Assembly: GCF_004345365.1 (NCBI RefSeq)
Contig: NZ_SLVF01000002.1
Location: forward strand, 372,001 to 436,000
Length of the DNA: 64,000 bases
Reading direction: 5' to 3'
Source: Kribbella sp. VKM Ac-2568
GTDB lineage: Bacteria; Actinomycetota; Actinomycetes; Propionibacteriales; Kribbellaceae
Shown here: one piece after another, positions 34,038-42,605 of the stretch
How the letters are laid out: the number at the start of each line of letters is the position of its first letter
Position numbering within the stretch: position 1 is the stretch's first letter
Position numbers and translations under genes: made by a program
Notes under the pieces: generated by a model
What the model saw: only the letters and a program-made list of their open reading frames with translations
Database searches by the model: none
Told to the model about the DNA's origin: nothing

Positions 34038-35231
34038 ATGGGTGCTGAACTCGGTCTGGGACTGACCAGCCTTTTCGTGGTCGCGCTGGTGGCGGCCGTG
34101 ACGCCGGTGCTCGTCGGGTTGCTGAGCCGGTTCCGGGTTCCTCAGGTCGTGGTGCTCATTCTCGGCGGTGTGGTCGTCGGGCCGGAGGTGCTCGATCTGG
34201 CCGACCCGGACAGCATCGAGCTGCTCGCGAACGTCGGTCTGGGGTTCTTGTTCCTGCTGGCGGGCTACGAGCTGGAGCTGGCGGTCTTCCGGCAGCGGGC
34301 CGGCAAGCTCGCCATCGTCGGCTGGGTGGTCACTGTGGCGGTGGCCGGTGCGGTCGTCGGGGGGCTCGCGGCGCTGGGCCTCGTGAAGGCGTTCGTGCCG
34401 GTCGCGCTCGGTCTGACCACGACGGCGCTGGGAACTCTGCTGCCGATCCTGCGGGACAACAACATGCTGCGCGGGGCGTTCGGCCCCTTCGTCCTCGCCG
34501 CGGGGGCGGTCGGGGAGTTCCTGCCCGTCGTGGCGATCGCGATCTTCCTCGGGTCGAACGGCCGGTTCATCGGGCTCATCTCCCTGCTCGCGATGGGCCT
34601 CCTCGGGCTGCTGCTGAGTCTGGCGCCCAGGCTGGGTCGTGGCGGCCGGATCGCGCGGATCCTGTCGGAGGGAGAGCACGCGACCTCGCAGACCACGCTG
34701 CGGTGGACGGTCGCGATGTTGCTGCTCCTGCTCGTCGTCGCCAACGATTTCGGGCTCGACGTCGTCCTGGGCGCCTTCGTGGCGGGCGTCGTCCTGCGTC
34801 GATGGGCACCCGGGAACGTCGAGGCGCTGGACCACAAGCTCGATGCCGTCGGCTACGGCTTCTTCATCCCCATCTTCTTCGTCTCGTCGGGGATGGGGGT
34901 CGACGTGCGCTCCATCGTCGAAGCCCCCGCGCGGCTGTTCCTGTTCTTCCTCCTGCTGCTGGTCGCCCGCGGCCTCCCGACGCTGCTGGTGTACCGCACC
35001 GCACTCCCCCGGGCGAGACGGTTCGAACTCGTCTTCATCGTGTCGACGGCGTTGCCGCTGCTCGTCGCTCTCAGCGAGATCGGACTCGAGACCGGCCACA
35101 TGCTCCCGGAGAACGCGGCCGCGCTGGTGGGCGCGGGCGTCCTGTCCGTGCTGGTGTACCCGGCGATCGCGGTCGCCATCGACCGCAGAATCGCCCGCAG
35201 CCCCGACGCACTCGACGAGACCGGGCCCTAG
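34038..35231 (+). CDS. Cation/proton antiporter, CPA2 (KefB-like) family
   Basis: 397 residues with about 12 membrane helices. It starts in the second helix-like pattern TSLFVVALVAAVTPVLVGLLSRFRVPQVVVLILGGVVVGPEVLDL, with the following NVGLGFLFLLAGYELELAVF and VANDFGLDVVLGAFVAGVVLRRW, the usual CPA2 core where acidic residues carry the cation. No C-terminal TrkA-N/RCK domain is present, so it is a short version. Monocistronic, divergent from the Liv operon, convergent with the GH15 gene. It probably exchanges Na+ or K+ for H+. Confidence 0.9.
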   Translation: MGAELGLGLTSLFVVALVAAVTPVLVGLLSRFRVPQVVVLILGGVVVGPEVLDLADPDSIELLANVGLGFLFLLAGYELELAVFRQRAGKLAIVGWVVTVAVAGAVVGGLAALGLVKAFVPVALGLTTTALGTLLPILRDNNMLRGAFGPFVLAAGAVGEFLPVVAIAIFLGSNGRFIGLISLLAMGLLGLLLSLAPRLGRGGRIARILSEGEHATSQTTLRWTVAMLLLLLVVANDFGLDVVLGAFVAGVVLRRWAPGNVEALDHKLDAVGYGFFIPIFFVSSGMGVDVRSIVEAPARLFLFFLLLLVARGLPTLLVYRTALPRARRFELVFIVSTALPLLVALSEIGLETGHMLPENAAALVGAGVLSVLVYPAIAVAIDRRIARSPDALDETGP

Positions 35232-35280
35232 GGCGCGCGCCAGTCAGGACGCGGGGTCAGGACGCCGGCCGGATCGCCGG

Positions 35281-37176
35281 TCAGGTTGCCGCCGCATCCG
35301 CCTGGCGGCGCGCGGCCGCGACGTCGGGCGCGGTGTGCCGCCCGCCGGCCTTCGCCTGATCCAGCGCGGCGTTCAGGGTGATGGCCGCATCGATCAGCGC
35401 CAGGTGCGTGAACGCCTGCGGGAAGTTGCCGAGCTGCTCGCCGGTCGAGCCGATCTCCTCGGAGTACAAGCCCACGTGGTTGGCGTAGGTGAGCATCTTC
35501 TCGAAGATGAGCCGGGCCTCCTCGAGGCGGCCGGCCCGGGCCAGCGCGTCGACGTAGTTGAAGGTACAGAGCGAGAACGTGCCCTCGTCGCCGGCCAGCC
35601 CGTCCGGCGAAGCGGCCGGGTTGTAGCGGTAGACCAGACTGTCGACCACGAGTTCGGCGTCCATCGCGTCCAGCGTGGACAGCCACATCGGGTCGTCGGG
35701 TGTGATCATGCCGACCGTTGCCATCCGCAACATCGACGAGTCGAGGACGGTGTCGTCGTAGTGCTGCACGAAGGCTCCGACCTTCTCGTTCCAGCCGCGT
35801 TGCATCACCTGGTTGTAGATCGTGTCCCGGCTGTTGGCCCAGCGGTCCACCGCCCCCGGCCGGCCATGCTCCGCGGCCATGCGGATCGCCCGGTCGAAGG
35901 CGACCCAGCTCATCACCCGGCCATAGGTGAAGTCCTTCTGCCCGCCGCGCGTCTCCCAGATCCCCTCACCCGGCAGGTCCCAGTTGTCGGTCAGCCAGTC
36001 GACGATGCCACGCAGCGCGATCCAGCCGTGGTGGCCGAGCTCGATTCCGTGCTGGTCCGCGAAGTAGATGCTGTCCAGCGCCTCGCCGAAGATGTCCATC
36101 TGCCGCTGGTCCGAGGCGCCGTTGCCGATCCGCACCGGCCGGGACCCTCGGTAGCCCTCGAGATGCTCGAGCGATTCCTCGACCAGGTCGGACGAACCGT
36201 CCACCCGGTACATGATGTTGAGCGGACCGCCTTTCCCCGTGGTCTTCTCCTGGACGCGGTCCCGCAACCACGCGCAGAACTCGGCCGCCTCCTCGGTGAA
36301 GCCCATGCCGAGCAGTGCGTACACGGAGAACGAGGCGTCCCGCACCCAGGTGTAGCGGTAGTCCCAGTTGCGCTCGCCGCCGACCTGTTCGGGCAACCCG
36401 GCAGTGGGTGCGGCCACCAGCGCGCCGGTCGGCGCGTATGTCATCAGTTTCAGTGTGATCGCCGAGCGCTGCAGCATCTCCCGCCACCGGCCGGTGTACG
36501 TCGACTTGGACAGCCACTCACGCCAGAAGGTCGTGGCGTCCTCGAACATCGCCGTGAACTCCGCGACCCCGATCTCTCGCGGTGGACCCTCGGCCGCCGA
36601 CTCCAGTACCAGCCCCCGGACGTCCCCGGTTGTCATCGCGTAGTCGACGTGGATGTCGCCGCCGTCCACCCGCACCTGCGCCAGCCGCTCGTCACCCGGC
36701 TCACGGACCGCGTGCAGCGTCAGGCTCAGGTCCTCGGTCACGAAGACCGCCCCTTGCTCGACCAGCTGCGTCTCGTGCTCCTTGCGGCCGTAGTCGAACC
36801 GGGGCGCGATGTCCACCTCGAAGTTGATCTGCCCCCGCACGCACCGCATCATCCGCAGGATCCGGTGGTTCGCGGTGGGCTGCTTGCCGGCCGGCGGCAT
36901 GAAGTCGACGACCTCGCCGACGCCGTCCTCGGTCATGAACCGGGTGATCAGGATCGCGGTGTCCGGGAAGTACAGCTGCCGGCTCGTGACGCCGGTGCCG
37001 GTCGCCCGGGCCCGGAAGTAGCCGCCGCGCTCCTGGTCGAGCAGCGCCGCGAAGACGCTCGGCGAGTCGAACCGTGGACAGCAGAACCAGTCGATGGATC
37101 CGTCCATGGTCACCAGCGCGGCGGTCTGCAGGTCGCCGATCAACCCGTGGTCGGCGATGGGTGGGTAGTCGCTCAT
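35281..37176 (-). CDS. Glycoside hydrolase family 15 (glucoamylase/trehalase type)
   Basis: 631 residues. The N-terminal beta-sandwich (MSDYPPIADHGLIGDLQTAALVTMDGSIDWFCCPRFDSPS) and (alpha/alpha)6 barrel motifs NWDYRYTWVRDASFSVYALLGMGF and GLYSEEIGSTGEQLGNFPQAFTHLALIDAA match bacterial GH15 proteins. Several of these in actinomycetes act on trehalose and others on short alpha-glucans. No signal peptide, so cytoplasmic. The ATG overlaps the stop of the NDH-2 gene. Placed at the end of a redox gene block with a G6PDH-like gene, it could feed glucose into the oxidative pentose route (inference). Confidence 0.9.
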   Translation of the reverse strand: MSDYPPIADHGLIGDLQTAALVTMDGSIDWFCCPRFDSPSVFAALLDQERGGYFRARATGTGVTSRQLYFPDTAILITRFMTEDGVGEVVDFMPPAGKQPTANHRILRMMRCVRGQINFEVDIAPRFDYGRKEHETQLVEQGAVFVTEDLSLTLHAVREPGDERLAQVRVDGGDIHVDYAMTTGDVRGLVLESAAEGPPREIGVAEFTAMFEDATTFWREWLSKSTYTGRWREMLQRSAITLKLMTYAPTGALVAAPTAGLPEQVGGERNWDYRYTWVRDASFSVYALLGMGFTEEAAEFCAWLRDRVQEKTTGKGGPLNIMYRVDGSSDLVEESLEHLEGYRGSRPVRIGNGASDQRQMDIFGEALDSIYFADQHGIELGHHGWIALRGIVDWLTDNWDLPGEGIWETRGGQKDFTYGRVMSWVAFDRAIRMAAEHGRPGAVDRWANSRDTIYNQVMQRGWNEKVGAFVQHYDDTVLDSSMLRMATVGMITPDDPMWLSTLDAMDAELVVDSLVYRYNPAASPDGLAGDEGTFSLCTFNYVDALARAGRLEEARLIFEKMLTYANHVGLYSEEIGSTGEQLGNFPQAFTHLALIDAAITLNAALDQAKAGGRHTAPDVAAARRQADAAAT

Positions 37177-38537
37177 GATGGGTCTTCTCCTCTTCGGTTG
37201 CGATAGAGGTCGGCGCCACCGGGTGCGACCTGCTGCATCGTGAAGGCTCGTTCGCGCCGGGTCTCCCGGCTGAAGGCGATCGCCCAGCTGAGCACCGCCC
37301 CGAACCGGTTGCGGTAACCGGTCAGGAAGGCAAGGTGGATGCCGAGCCAGGCCAGCCAGCCGATCCGGCCGCTCAGGTGCACCCGGCTGACCGATACGAC
37401 AGCCTGACCGCGCGCGATGTAGGCCGCGGAGCCCAGATCGCGGTACCGGAACGGCTTCGGCGGATCGGTCTTCCCGTCCACCTCGTCCCTGATCCGCTTC
37501 GCCGCGTAGTACCCGGTCTGCATCGCCACCTCGCCGACACCCGGAAGGTCGTCGAGGCTCATCACGTCACCGACCACCGAGATCTCCGGGTGGCCGGGCA
37601 GGGTGAGGTCAGGCTGGACCTTGATCCGTCCGGCCCTGTCCTGCTCCGCGCCCGCGGCCTTCGCGAGCTGGTCGGCGACCGGCTGCGCCGCCACCCCGGC
37701 GGCCCACAGCACGGTTCCCACCTCGTACGGCGTACTCGCGCCGTCGGGTCCCCGGACCACCAACCCGTTCTGGTCCACGTTGGTGACGATCGAGCCGAGG
37801 TGGAGCTCGACGCCGAGGTCGGTCAGCGCTGCGGCGGCCTTGGCGGACAGCTTCGGGCCGAACGGCTTGAGCGGCGCGTCGCCTCCGTCGAAGAGCAGCA
37901 CCTTGGCCTCGGTGGGATCGATGTCGTGGAACTGCTTGCTCAGCGTCGACGTGGCCAGCTCACGGATCTGCCCGGCCAGCTCGACCCCCGTCGGGCCGGC
38001 GCCCACCAGAGCGAACGAGAGCCACCGCCGGCGCTCCTCGGGATCGGTGGCCGACTGGGCCATCTCGAACGCGCCGAAGACCCGGCGCCGGATCAGCAGC
38101 GCATCGGCCAGGGTCTTCATCCCGGGTGCGAACGCGGCGAACTCGTCATGCCCGAAGTACGACTGCCGCACGCCGGCGGCCAGGATCAGGTCGTCGTACG
38201 GGAACTCGAGCTCGCCGCCGGTCGGCCGCAGCGCGTGGACGATGCGGGCCTGGACGTCGAAACCGGTCACCTCGGCGAGCACGCAGTCGACGTTGGCGTG
38301 CTTGCGCAGGATCGCCCGCAGCGGCATCGCGACCTGGCCCTCGGACAGCACCCCGGTGGCGCACTGGTACAGCAGAGGCTGGAACAGGTGGTGGGTGGCG
38401 CGGTCCACGAGGGTGACCTGCACCCGTCGGCGCCGGAACGCGCGCGCCGCGAACAGACCGGCGAAGCCTCCACCCACGATCACCACCCGGCGAGGCTCCG
38501 ATCGATCCTCCGCGCTGCTCCTGGTCCGCTGTCTCAT
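37173..38537 (-). CDS. Type II NADH dehydrogenase-like FAD oxidoreductase
   Basis: 454 residues from the ATG at 38537, which has AGGAGG 8 nt upstream. An earlier ATG at 38558 overlaps the zwf-like stop and is possible. Dinucleotide motifs are RRVVIVGGGFAGLFAARAF (FAD) and FALVGAGPTGVELAGQI (NADH). VVGDVMSLDDLPGVGEVAMQTGYYAAKRI closes the FAD site. A C-terminal hydrophobic segment (GWLAWLGIHLAFLTGYRNRFGAVLSW) anchors it to the membrane. NDH-2 passes electrons from NADH to quinone without pumping, and being downstream of cydAB it could supply quinol to the bd oxidase. Confidence 0.9.
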   Translation of the reverse strand: MRQRTRSSAEDRSEPRRVVIVGGGFAGLFAARAFRRRRVQVTLVDRATHHLFQPLLYQCATGVLSEGQVAMPLRAILRKHANVDCVLAEVTGFDVQARIVHALRPTGGELEFPYDDLILAAGVRQSYFGHDEFAAFAPGMKTLADALLIRRRVFGAFEMAQSATDPEERRRWLSFALVGAGPTGVELAGQIRELATSTLSKQFHDIDPTEAKVLLFDGGDAPLKPFGPKLSAKAAAALTDLGVELHLGSIVTNVDQNGLVVRGPDGASTPYEVGTVLWAAGVAAQPVADQLAKAAGAEQDRAGRIKVQPDLTLPGHPEISVVGDVMSLDDLPGVGEVAMQTGYYAAKRIRDEVDGKTDPPKPFRYRDLGSAAYIARGQAVVSVSRVHLSGRIGWLAWLGIHLAFLTGYRNRFGAVLSWAIAFSRETRRERAFTMQQVAPGGADLYRNRRGEDPS

Positions 38538-38554
38538 GCGACCGGCCTCCTGGA

Positions 38555-39931
38555 TCATCCGGCCGGGTCGTGCCAGATCACGCCGTGCGGTAGCAGGGCG
38601 TCGGCCTCCTTCGGCCCCCAACTGCCCCTGGCGTACGGGACGACCGGGACGACGTCACCGAGCACCGGCTCGACCACTCGCCAGGCGGCCTCGACCGTGT
38701 CTTGCGCGGCGAAGAGCGCCTGCCTGCCTTGGAGCGCCGCCCCGATCAGCCGGTCATACGGTCGCTGGTCGGATCCCGGCAGCTCGGCGAAGGTGAGGTC
38801 CTCGGCCTGCGCGGTCCAGCCGGCGCCGGGCTTCTTGCCGGTGAGGGTGAGCCCGACCTCGCTCTCCGGCCAGATCCGGAACCGCAACTGGTTCGCGCCG
38901 GCGGACCCCGCGAGCCCGAAGATGTCCTGCGGTGGGCGGCGGAACCGGACCGCCACCTCGGTCGCGGTGACCGGCATGCACTTCCCGGCCCGGATCGCGA
39001 TCGGTACGCCGGCCCAGCGCCAGGTGTCGAGGGCGAGCCGGACCGCGACGTAGCTCTCGGTCCGCGACTGAGGATCGACGCCGGCGACGTCCAGATAGCC
39101 GTCGTACTGCCCGAGCACCGTGTCCTCGGCGGTGAGAGGGCGCAGTGACTTGATGACCGCGGTCTTCTGAGATCGCCAGGCGGCGTCGTCGAGATGGCCC
39201 GGCGGGTCGGCCAGCACGCTCGCGAGCACCTGCAGCATGTGGTTCTGGAGGACGTCGCGGATCGCCCCGGTGCGGTCGTAGAAGCTGCCTCGGTCGGACA
39301 CGTCGAAGCTCTCCGCCATGGTGATCTGGATGCTCTCCACGTGATCGCGGTTGAGCAGCGGTTCGAGCACCGAGTTGGCGAAGCGGGCGAACAGCACGTT
39401 CTCCAACGGGTCCAGGCCGAGCCAGTGGTCCACCCGGTAGATGGCGTCCTCGGGGAAGACCTCGTTCATGGTCGCGTTGAGCTTCTGGGCGCTGGCCAGG
39501 TCGGTGCCGAACGGCTTCTCGACCATCACCCGGGCCCCGTCGGCCTTGCCCGCGGTCGCGATGCCCTTGGCGATCCGGCCGAACAGCGGCGGCGGCACCT
39601 CGAGGTAGAACAGCGCCCGGCCACCGGTTCCGACCTTGTCGGCCATCGCCGCGTACGTCGCGTCGTCGCCGAGGTCACCGTCGACGTACTGCAGCAGCCC
39701 CAGCATCTTGGCCGCCGCCGGACTGCTCGTATCCATCCCGTTGTCCCGCAGCGACGCGGCGGCGTACTCGCGGAATTGCTCGAGTCCCCAGCCGCTCTTG
39801 GCCACCCCGACGATCGGTACGTCGAGCACGCCCCGGTCGACCAGGCCGACCAGGGCAGGGAAGGTCTCCAGCTTTGCGAGGTCACCGGTCGCTCCGAAGA
39901 TGACCAGTGCGTCCATGTCGGCGGTTGGCAT
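38555..39931 (-). CDS. Glucose-6-phosphate dehydrogenase-like protein with altered active site
   Basis: 458 residues. AGGAGA lies 6 nt before the ATG at 39931. N-terminal NADP site IFGATGDLAKLETFPAL, VMVEKPFGTD, then the active-site motif reads RVDHWLGLD where the family has R(I/V)DH(Y/F)LGK. Further conserved blocks are ITMAESFDVSDRGSFYDRTGAIRDVLQNHMLQ, WAGVPIAIRAGKCM and the C-terminal YDRLIGAALQG. Length resembles the shorter actinobacterial Zwf1 group. The Lys-to-Leu change removes a residue that binds substrate phosphate and is needed for normal activity, so substrate or function may differ. I therefore give no symbol. Confidence 0.85.
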   Translation of the reverse strand: MPTADMDALVIFGATGDLAKLETFPALVGLVDRGVLDVPIVGVAKSGWGLEQFREYAAASLRDNGMDTSSPAAAKMLGLLQYVDGDLGDDATYAAMADKVGTGGRALFYLEVPPPLFGRIAKGIATAGKADGARVMVEKPFGTDLASAQKLNATMNEVFPEDAIYRVDHWLGLDPLENVLFARFANSVLEPLLNRDHVESIQITMAESFDVSDRGSFYDRTGAIRDVLQNHMLQVLASVLADPPGHLDDAAWRSQKTAVIKSLRPLTAEDTVLGQYDGYLDVAGVDPQSRTESYVAVRLALDTWRWAGVPIAIRAGKCMPVTATEVAVRFRRPPQDIFGLAGSAGANQLRFRIWPESEVGLTLTGKKPGAGWTAQAEDLTFAELPGSDQRPYDRLIGAALQGRQALFAAQDTVEAAWRVVEPVLGDVVPVVPYARGSWGPKEADALLPHGVIWHDPAG

Positions 39932-39965
39932 AGAGGTTCTCCTAATCAGTCCGGGTCGGCTGGGC

Positions 39966-41543
39966 TCAGCGGAGCCGGTCGAGGATGTGGTCGCCTACCC
40001 GGAGCGCGTTCGCGATCGCGGTCAGCGAAGGGTTCACGGCGCCGATGCTCGGGAAGAAGCTGGTGTCGACGACGTAGAGGTTGTCGAGGTCGTGGGCCTT
40101 GCAGTTCACGTCGAGCGCCGAGCTCGCCGGGTCGTCGCCGAACCGCACGGTGCCGGCCTGGTGCGCGGTGGCGCCGATGGGCATCCCCTTGTGCAGGTAG
40201 ATGCTGTTGTCGAGCAACTTGTGCTCGTGCATCCCGAGGTCGCCGAGCATGTTCTGCAACTTGTGCCTGAGCCGGTTGACCCCCTCGACGTTGTTCTTCT
40301 CGTCGAGGGCCAGCTGGATCGAGCCGTCCTTGCGTACGGTGACGCGGTTGTCCGGCAGCGGAAGGTCCTCGCCGCACAGCCAGAAGTCGACGGCATGGTG
40401 GGCGATCGTCTCGAACGGCATGTTCGGTGAGACCTTGCCGGCCCAGCGCGGCGCGCCGCTGCGGACCTGCTCGGCGTCGGACTTGCCCAGCATCTGGATC
40501 CCGCCGAGCGGGTAGTCCCAGTCGTCGTCCCCGAGGTACCAGTCGTTCATCGCCAGGGTCTTCTGGAACCGGGTCGGGTTCGGCTCCTTCGACACCGCCA
40601 TCAGCGCGAGGTTGTTGTGCCGCAGGTAGTGCCGGCCGACGACGTCCGAGCTGTTCGCGAGACCCTGCGCGTGGCGGTCGTTCGCCGACTTCAGCAGTAG
40701 TACGGCGGAATTGACCGCGCCGCAGGCGACGACCACGACGTCCGCGCTGAACTGGACGGTCGACCCGTCGATCTCGGTCACGACCTGCGAGACGGTCCGT
40801 CCGGTGGGATCGGTGTCGAGCCGCACCACGTGGGCGTTCGTCACCATCGAGACGTTCTCGTGCCTCAGCGCCGGGTCGACACAGATCACCTGCGCGTCCG
40901 ACTTCGCCTGGATCAGGCACGGGAACCCGTCCACCCGGTCGCACCGGATGCAGACGCTGTCCCGGGTCGCCCGGCCCTCCTCGTCCTGGATGAGATCGAC
41001 GCCGATCGGCAGATGGAACGGATGCAGCCCCTGCTTGTCCAGGTCGTCGCTCAACTGCTGGATCCGGGGCTCGTGCTCGACCGGCGGGAAGCGGTACGGC
41101 GCACTGGCCGGACCCTCGGTGGGGTCCTCGCCGTGACGGCCGTGGACCCGGTAGAGGTGCTCGGCCTCGGTGTAGTACGGCTCGAAGTCCTCGTACCGCA
41201 GCGGCCAGGCGGGCGAGACGCCACCGTGGTGCCGCAGCTCGCCGAAGTCCTGCGGCCGCAACCGGAACAGGGCCGCGCCGTAGAACTTGGTGTTGCCCCC
41301 GACGTAGTAGTTGATCTCCGGCGGGAACTCGTGGCCATGCTCGTCGTACCAGAACTCCGGCGCGCGGTACCGGCCCTGCACGAACACCGCCGTGGAGTCC
41401 CAGTTCTCGCGTTCTCGCGGCAGATAGTCGCCGCGTTCGAGCAGGAGGACCCGCTTGCCGGACGGCGCCAGCCGATGGGCCAGTGTGCCGCCACCCGCGC
41501 CGGTGCCGATGATGATCACGTCGTAGTGCTGATCGCCAGCCAT
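39966..41543 (-). CDS. GMC-family FAD oxidoreductase
   Basis: 525 residues from the ATG at 41543 (GGTGGAG just upstream). The FAD motif VIIIGTGAGGGTLAHRLAPSG is at the N-terminus, VGGNTKFYGAALFRL covers the second GMC signature, and the C-terminus has the catalytic pair in TAHQAGTVRFG (His) and GAVNPSLTAIANA (Asn). A Cys-containing segment CIRCDRVDGFPCLIQ could bind metal or form disulfides and is seen in a subgroup of GMC enzymes. There is no signal peptide. It oxidises an alcohol, possibly a sugar. It follows cydB by 57 bp and precedes the G6PDH-like gene by 34 bp. Confidence 0.9.
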   Translation of the reverse strand: MAGDQHYDVIIIGTGAGGGTLAHRLAPSGKRVLLLERGDYLPRERENWDSTAVFVQGRYRAPEFWYDEHGHEFPPEINYYVGGNTKFYGAALFRLRPQDFGELRHHGGVSPAWPLRYEDFEPYYTEAEHLYRVHGRHGEDPTEGPASAPYRFPPVEHEPRIQQLSDDLDKQGLHPFHLPIGVDLIQDEEGRATRDSVCIRCDRVDGFPCLIQAKSDAQVICVDPALRHENVSMVTNAHVVRLDTDPTGRTVSQVVTEIDGSTVQFSADVVVVACGAVNSAVLLLKSANDRHAQGLANSSDVVGRHYLRHNNLALMAVSKEPNPTRFQKTLAMNDWYLGDDDWDYPLGGIQMLGKSDAEQVRSGAPRWAGKVSPNMPFETIAHHAVDFWLCGEDLPLPDNRVTVRKDGSIQLALDEKNNVEGVNRLRHKLQNMLGDLGMHEHKLLDNSIYLHKGMPIGATAHQAGTVRFGDDPASSALDVNCKAHDLDNLYVVDTSFFPSIGAVNPSLTAIANALRVGDHILDRLR

Positions 41544-41600
41544 CTCTCCACCCTTCGTCGAGTTCGGCCTGGAGTCGTCATCCACGGTGGATGACCTCAC

Positions 41601-42584
41601 CTAAGTACTCAGGCGATGACGGAAAACGAAGTACGACCAGGCCTGGTAGAGCAGCACCAGAGGAAAGAAGATCAGCGCGACAACGCTCATCACCTTGAGC
41701 GCGTAGTCGGCCGACGCCGCGTTGGCCACGGTGAGGCTGTTCGCGGGATCCGTGCTGGACACCAGGACCTGCGGGTAGAGGGCGGCGAAGAGTCCCGCCA
41801 CGGCACACGCCATCGCCGTCGCCGACAGCAGGAACGCGGAACTGTCGCGTTCCCGATGCACGGCCCCGATGGATACGAGCAGGGCCACCGGTGCGACTAC
41901 GAGAGGCAGGATCGGCGCCCAGCCGTGGTCGGCAACGACCAGGGTCCAGACCGCGAAGGCCGCGACCACGACGAGACCCACCCAGCCGATCAGGCGAGCG
42001 GCGCGGTGCGCTCGCTCACGGAGCTCACCGGTAGTCCTGATCCCGAGGAACGTCGCTCCGTTGACAAGGCAGAGCACCACCAGCGTCACCCCGGTCCACA
42101 GGCCGAACGGCGTGAAGAGATCCCAGAACGACCCGGTGAACTCGCCGTCCGCGTCGATCGGAAGGCCCGCGACCAGGTCACCGAGCGCGATCCCGAGAAC
42201 GAGCGGCGCCACCAGGCTGCCGGTCATCAGGGTGCCGCTCCACAGCCGGCGCCAGCCCGGACCGTCGACCTTGCCGCGGAACTCGAAGGACACGCCGCGG
42301 ATGATCAGCGCCACCAGCAGCAGCAGGACGGCGAGATAGCTCGCCGAGAACCAGCTGGCGTACCAGTCGGGGAACGCGGCAAAGATTCCCGCACCGCCGA
42401 CGACCAGCCAGACCTCGTTGCCGTCCCAGAACGGGCCGATCGTGTTGATCGCCACCCGGCGCTCCCGGTCGGTCCGGCCGAGGACCCGGTGCAGCATCCC
42501 GACGCCGAAGTCGAAGCCCTCCAGGACGAAGAAGCCGGTCCACAGGATCGCGATGATCACGAACCACAGCTCGGGTAGTCCCAC
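41601..42584 (-). CDS. cydB: Cytochrome bd quinol oxidase subunit II
   Basis: 327 residues, 8-9 membrane helices, GTG start. The family N-terminus LWFVIIAILWTGFFVLEGFDFGVGMLHRVLGR and IGPFWDGNEVWLVVGGAGIFAAFPDWYA are unmistakable. With CydA it forms the high-affinity terminal oxidase used under low oxygen or stress. It lies 21 bp after cydA. Confidence 0.97.
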   Translation of the reverse strand: MGLPELWFVIIAILWTGFFVLEGFDFGVGMLHRVLGRTDRERRVAINTIGPFWDGNEVWLVVGGAGIFAAFPDWYASWFSASYLAVLLLLVALIIRGVSFEFRGKVDGPGWRRLWSGTLMTGSLVAPLVLGIALGDLVAGLPIDADGEFTGSFWDLFTPFGLWTGVTLVVLCLVNGATFLGIRTTGELRERAHRAARLIGWVGLVVVAAFAVWTLVVADHGWAPILPLVVAPVALLVSIGAVHRERDSSAFLLSATAMACAVAGLFAALYPQVLVSSTDPANSLTVANAASADYALKVMSVVALIFFPLVLLYQAWSYFVFRHRLST

Positions 42585-42605
42585 GGCTGCCTCCCGGAAC
42601 GCTCG

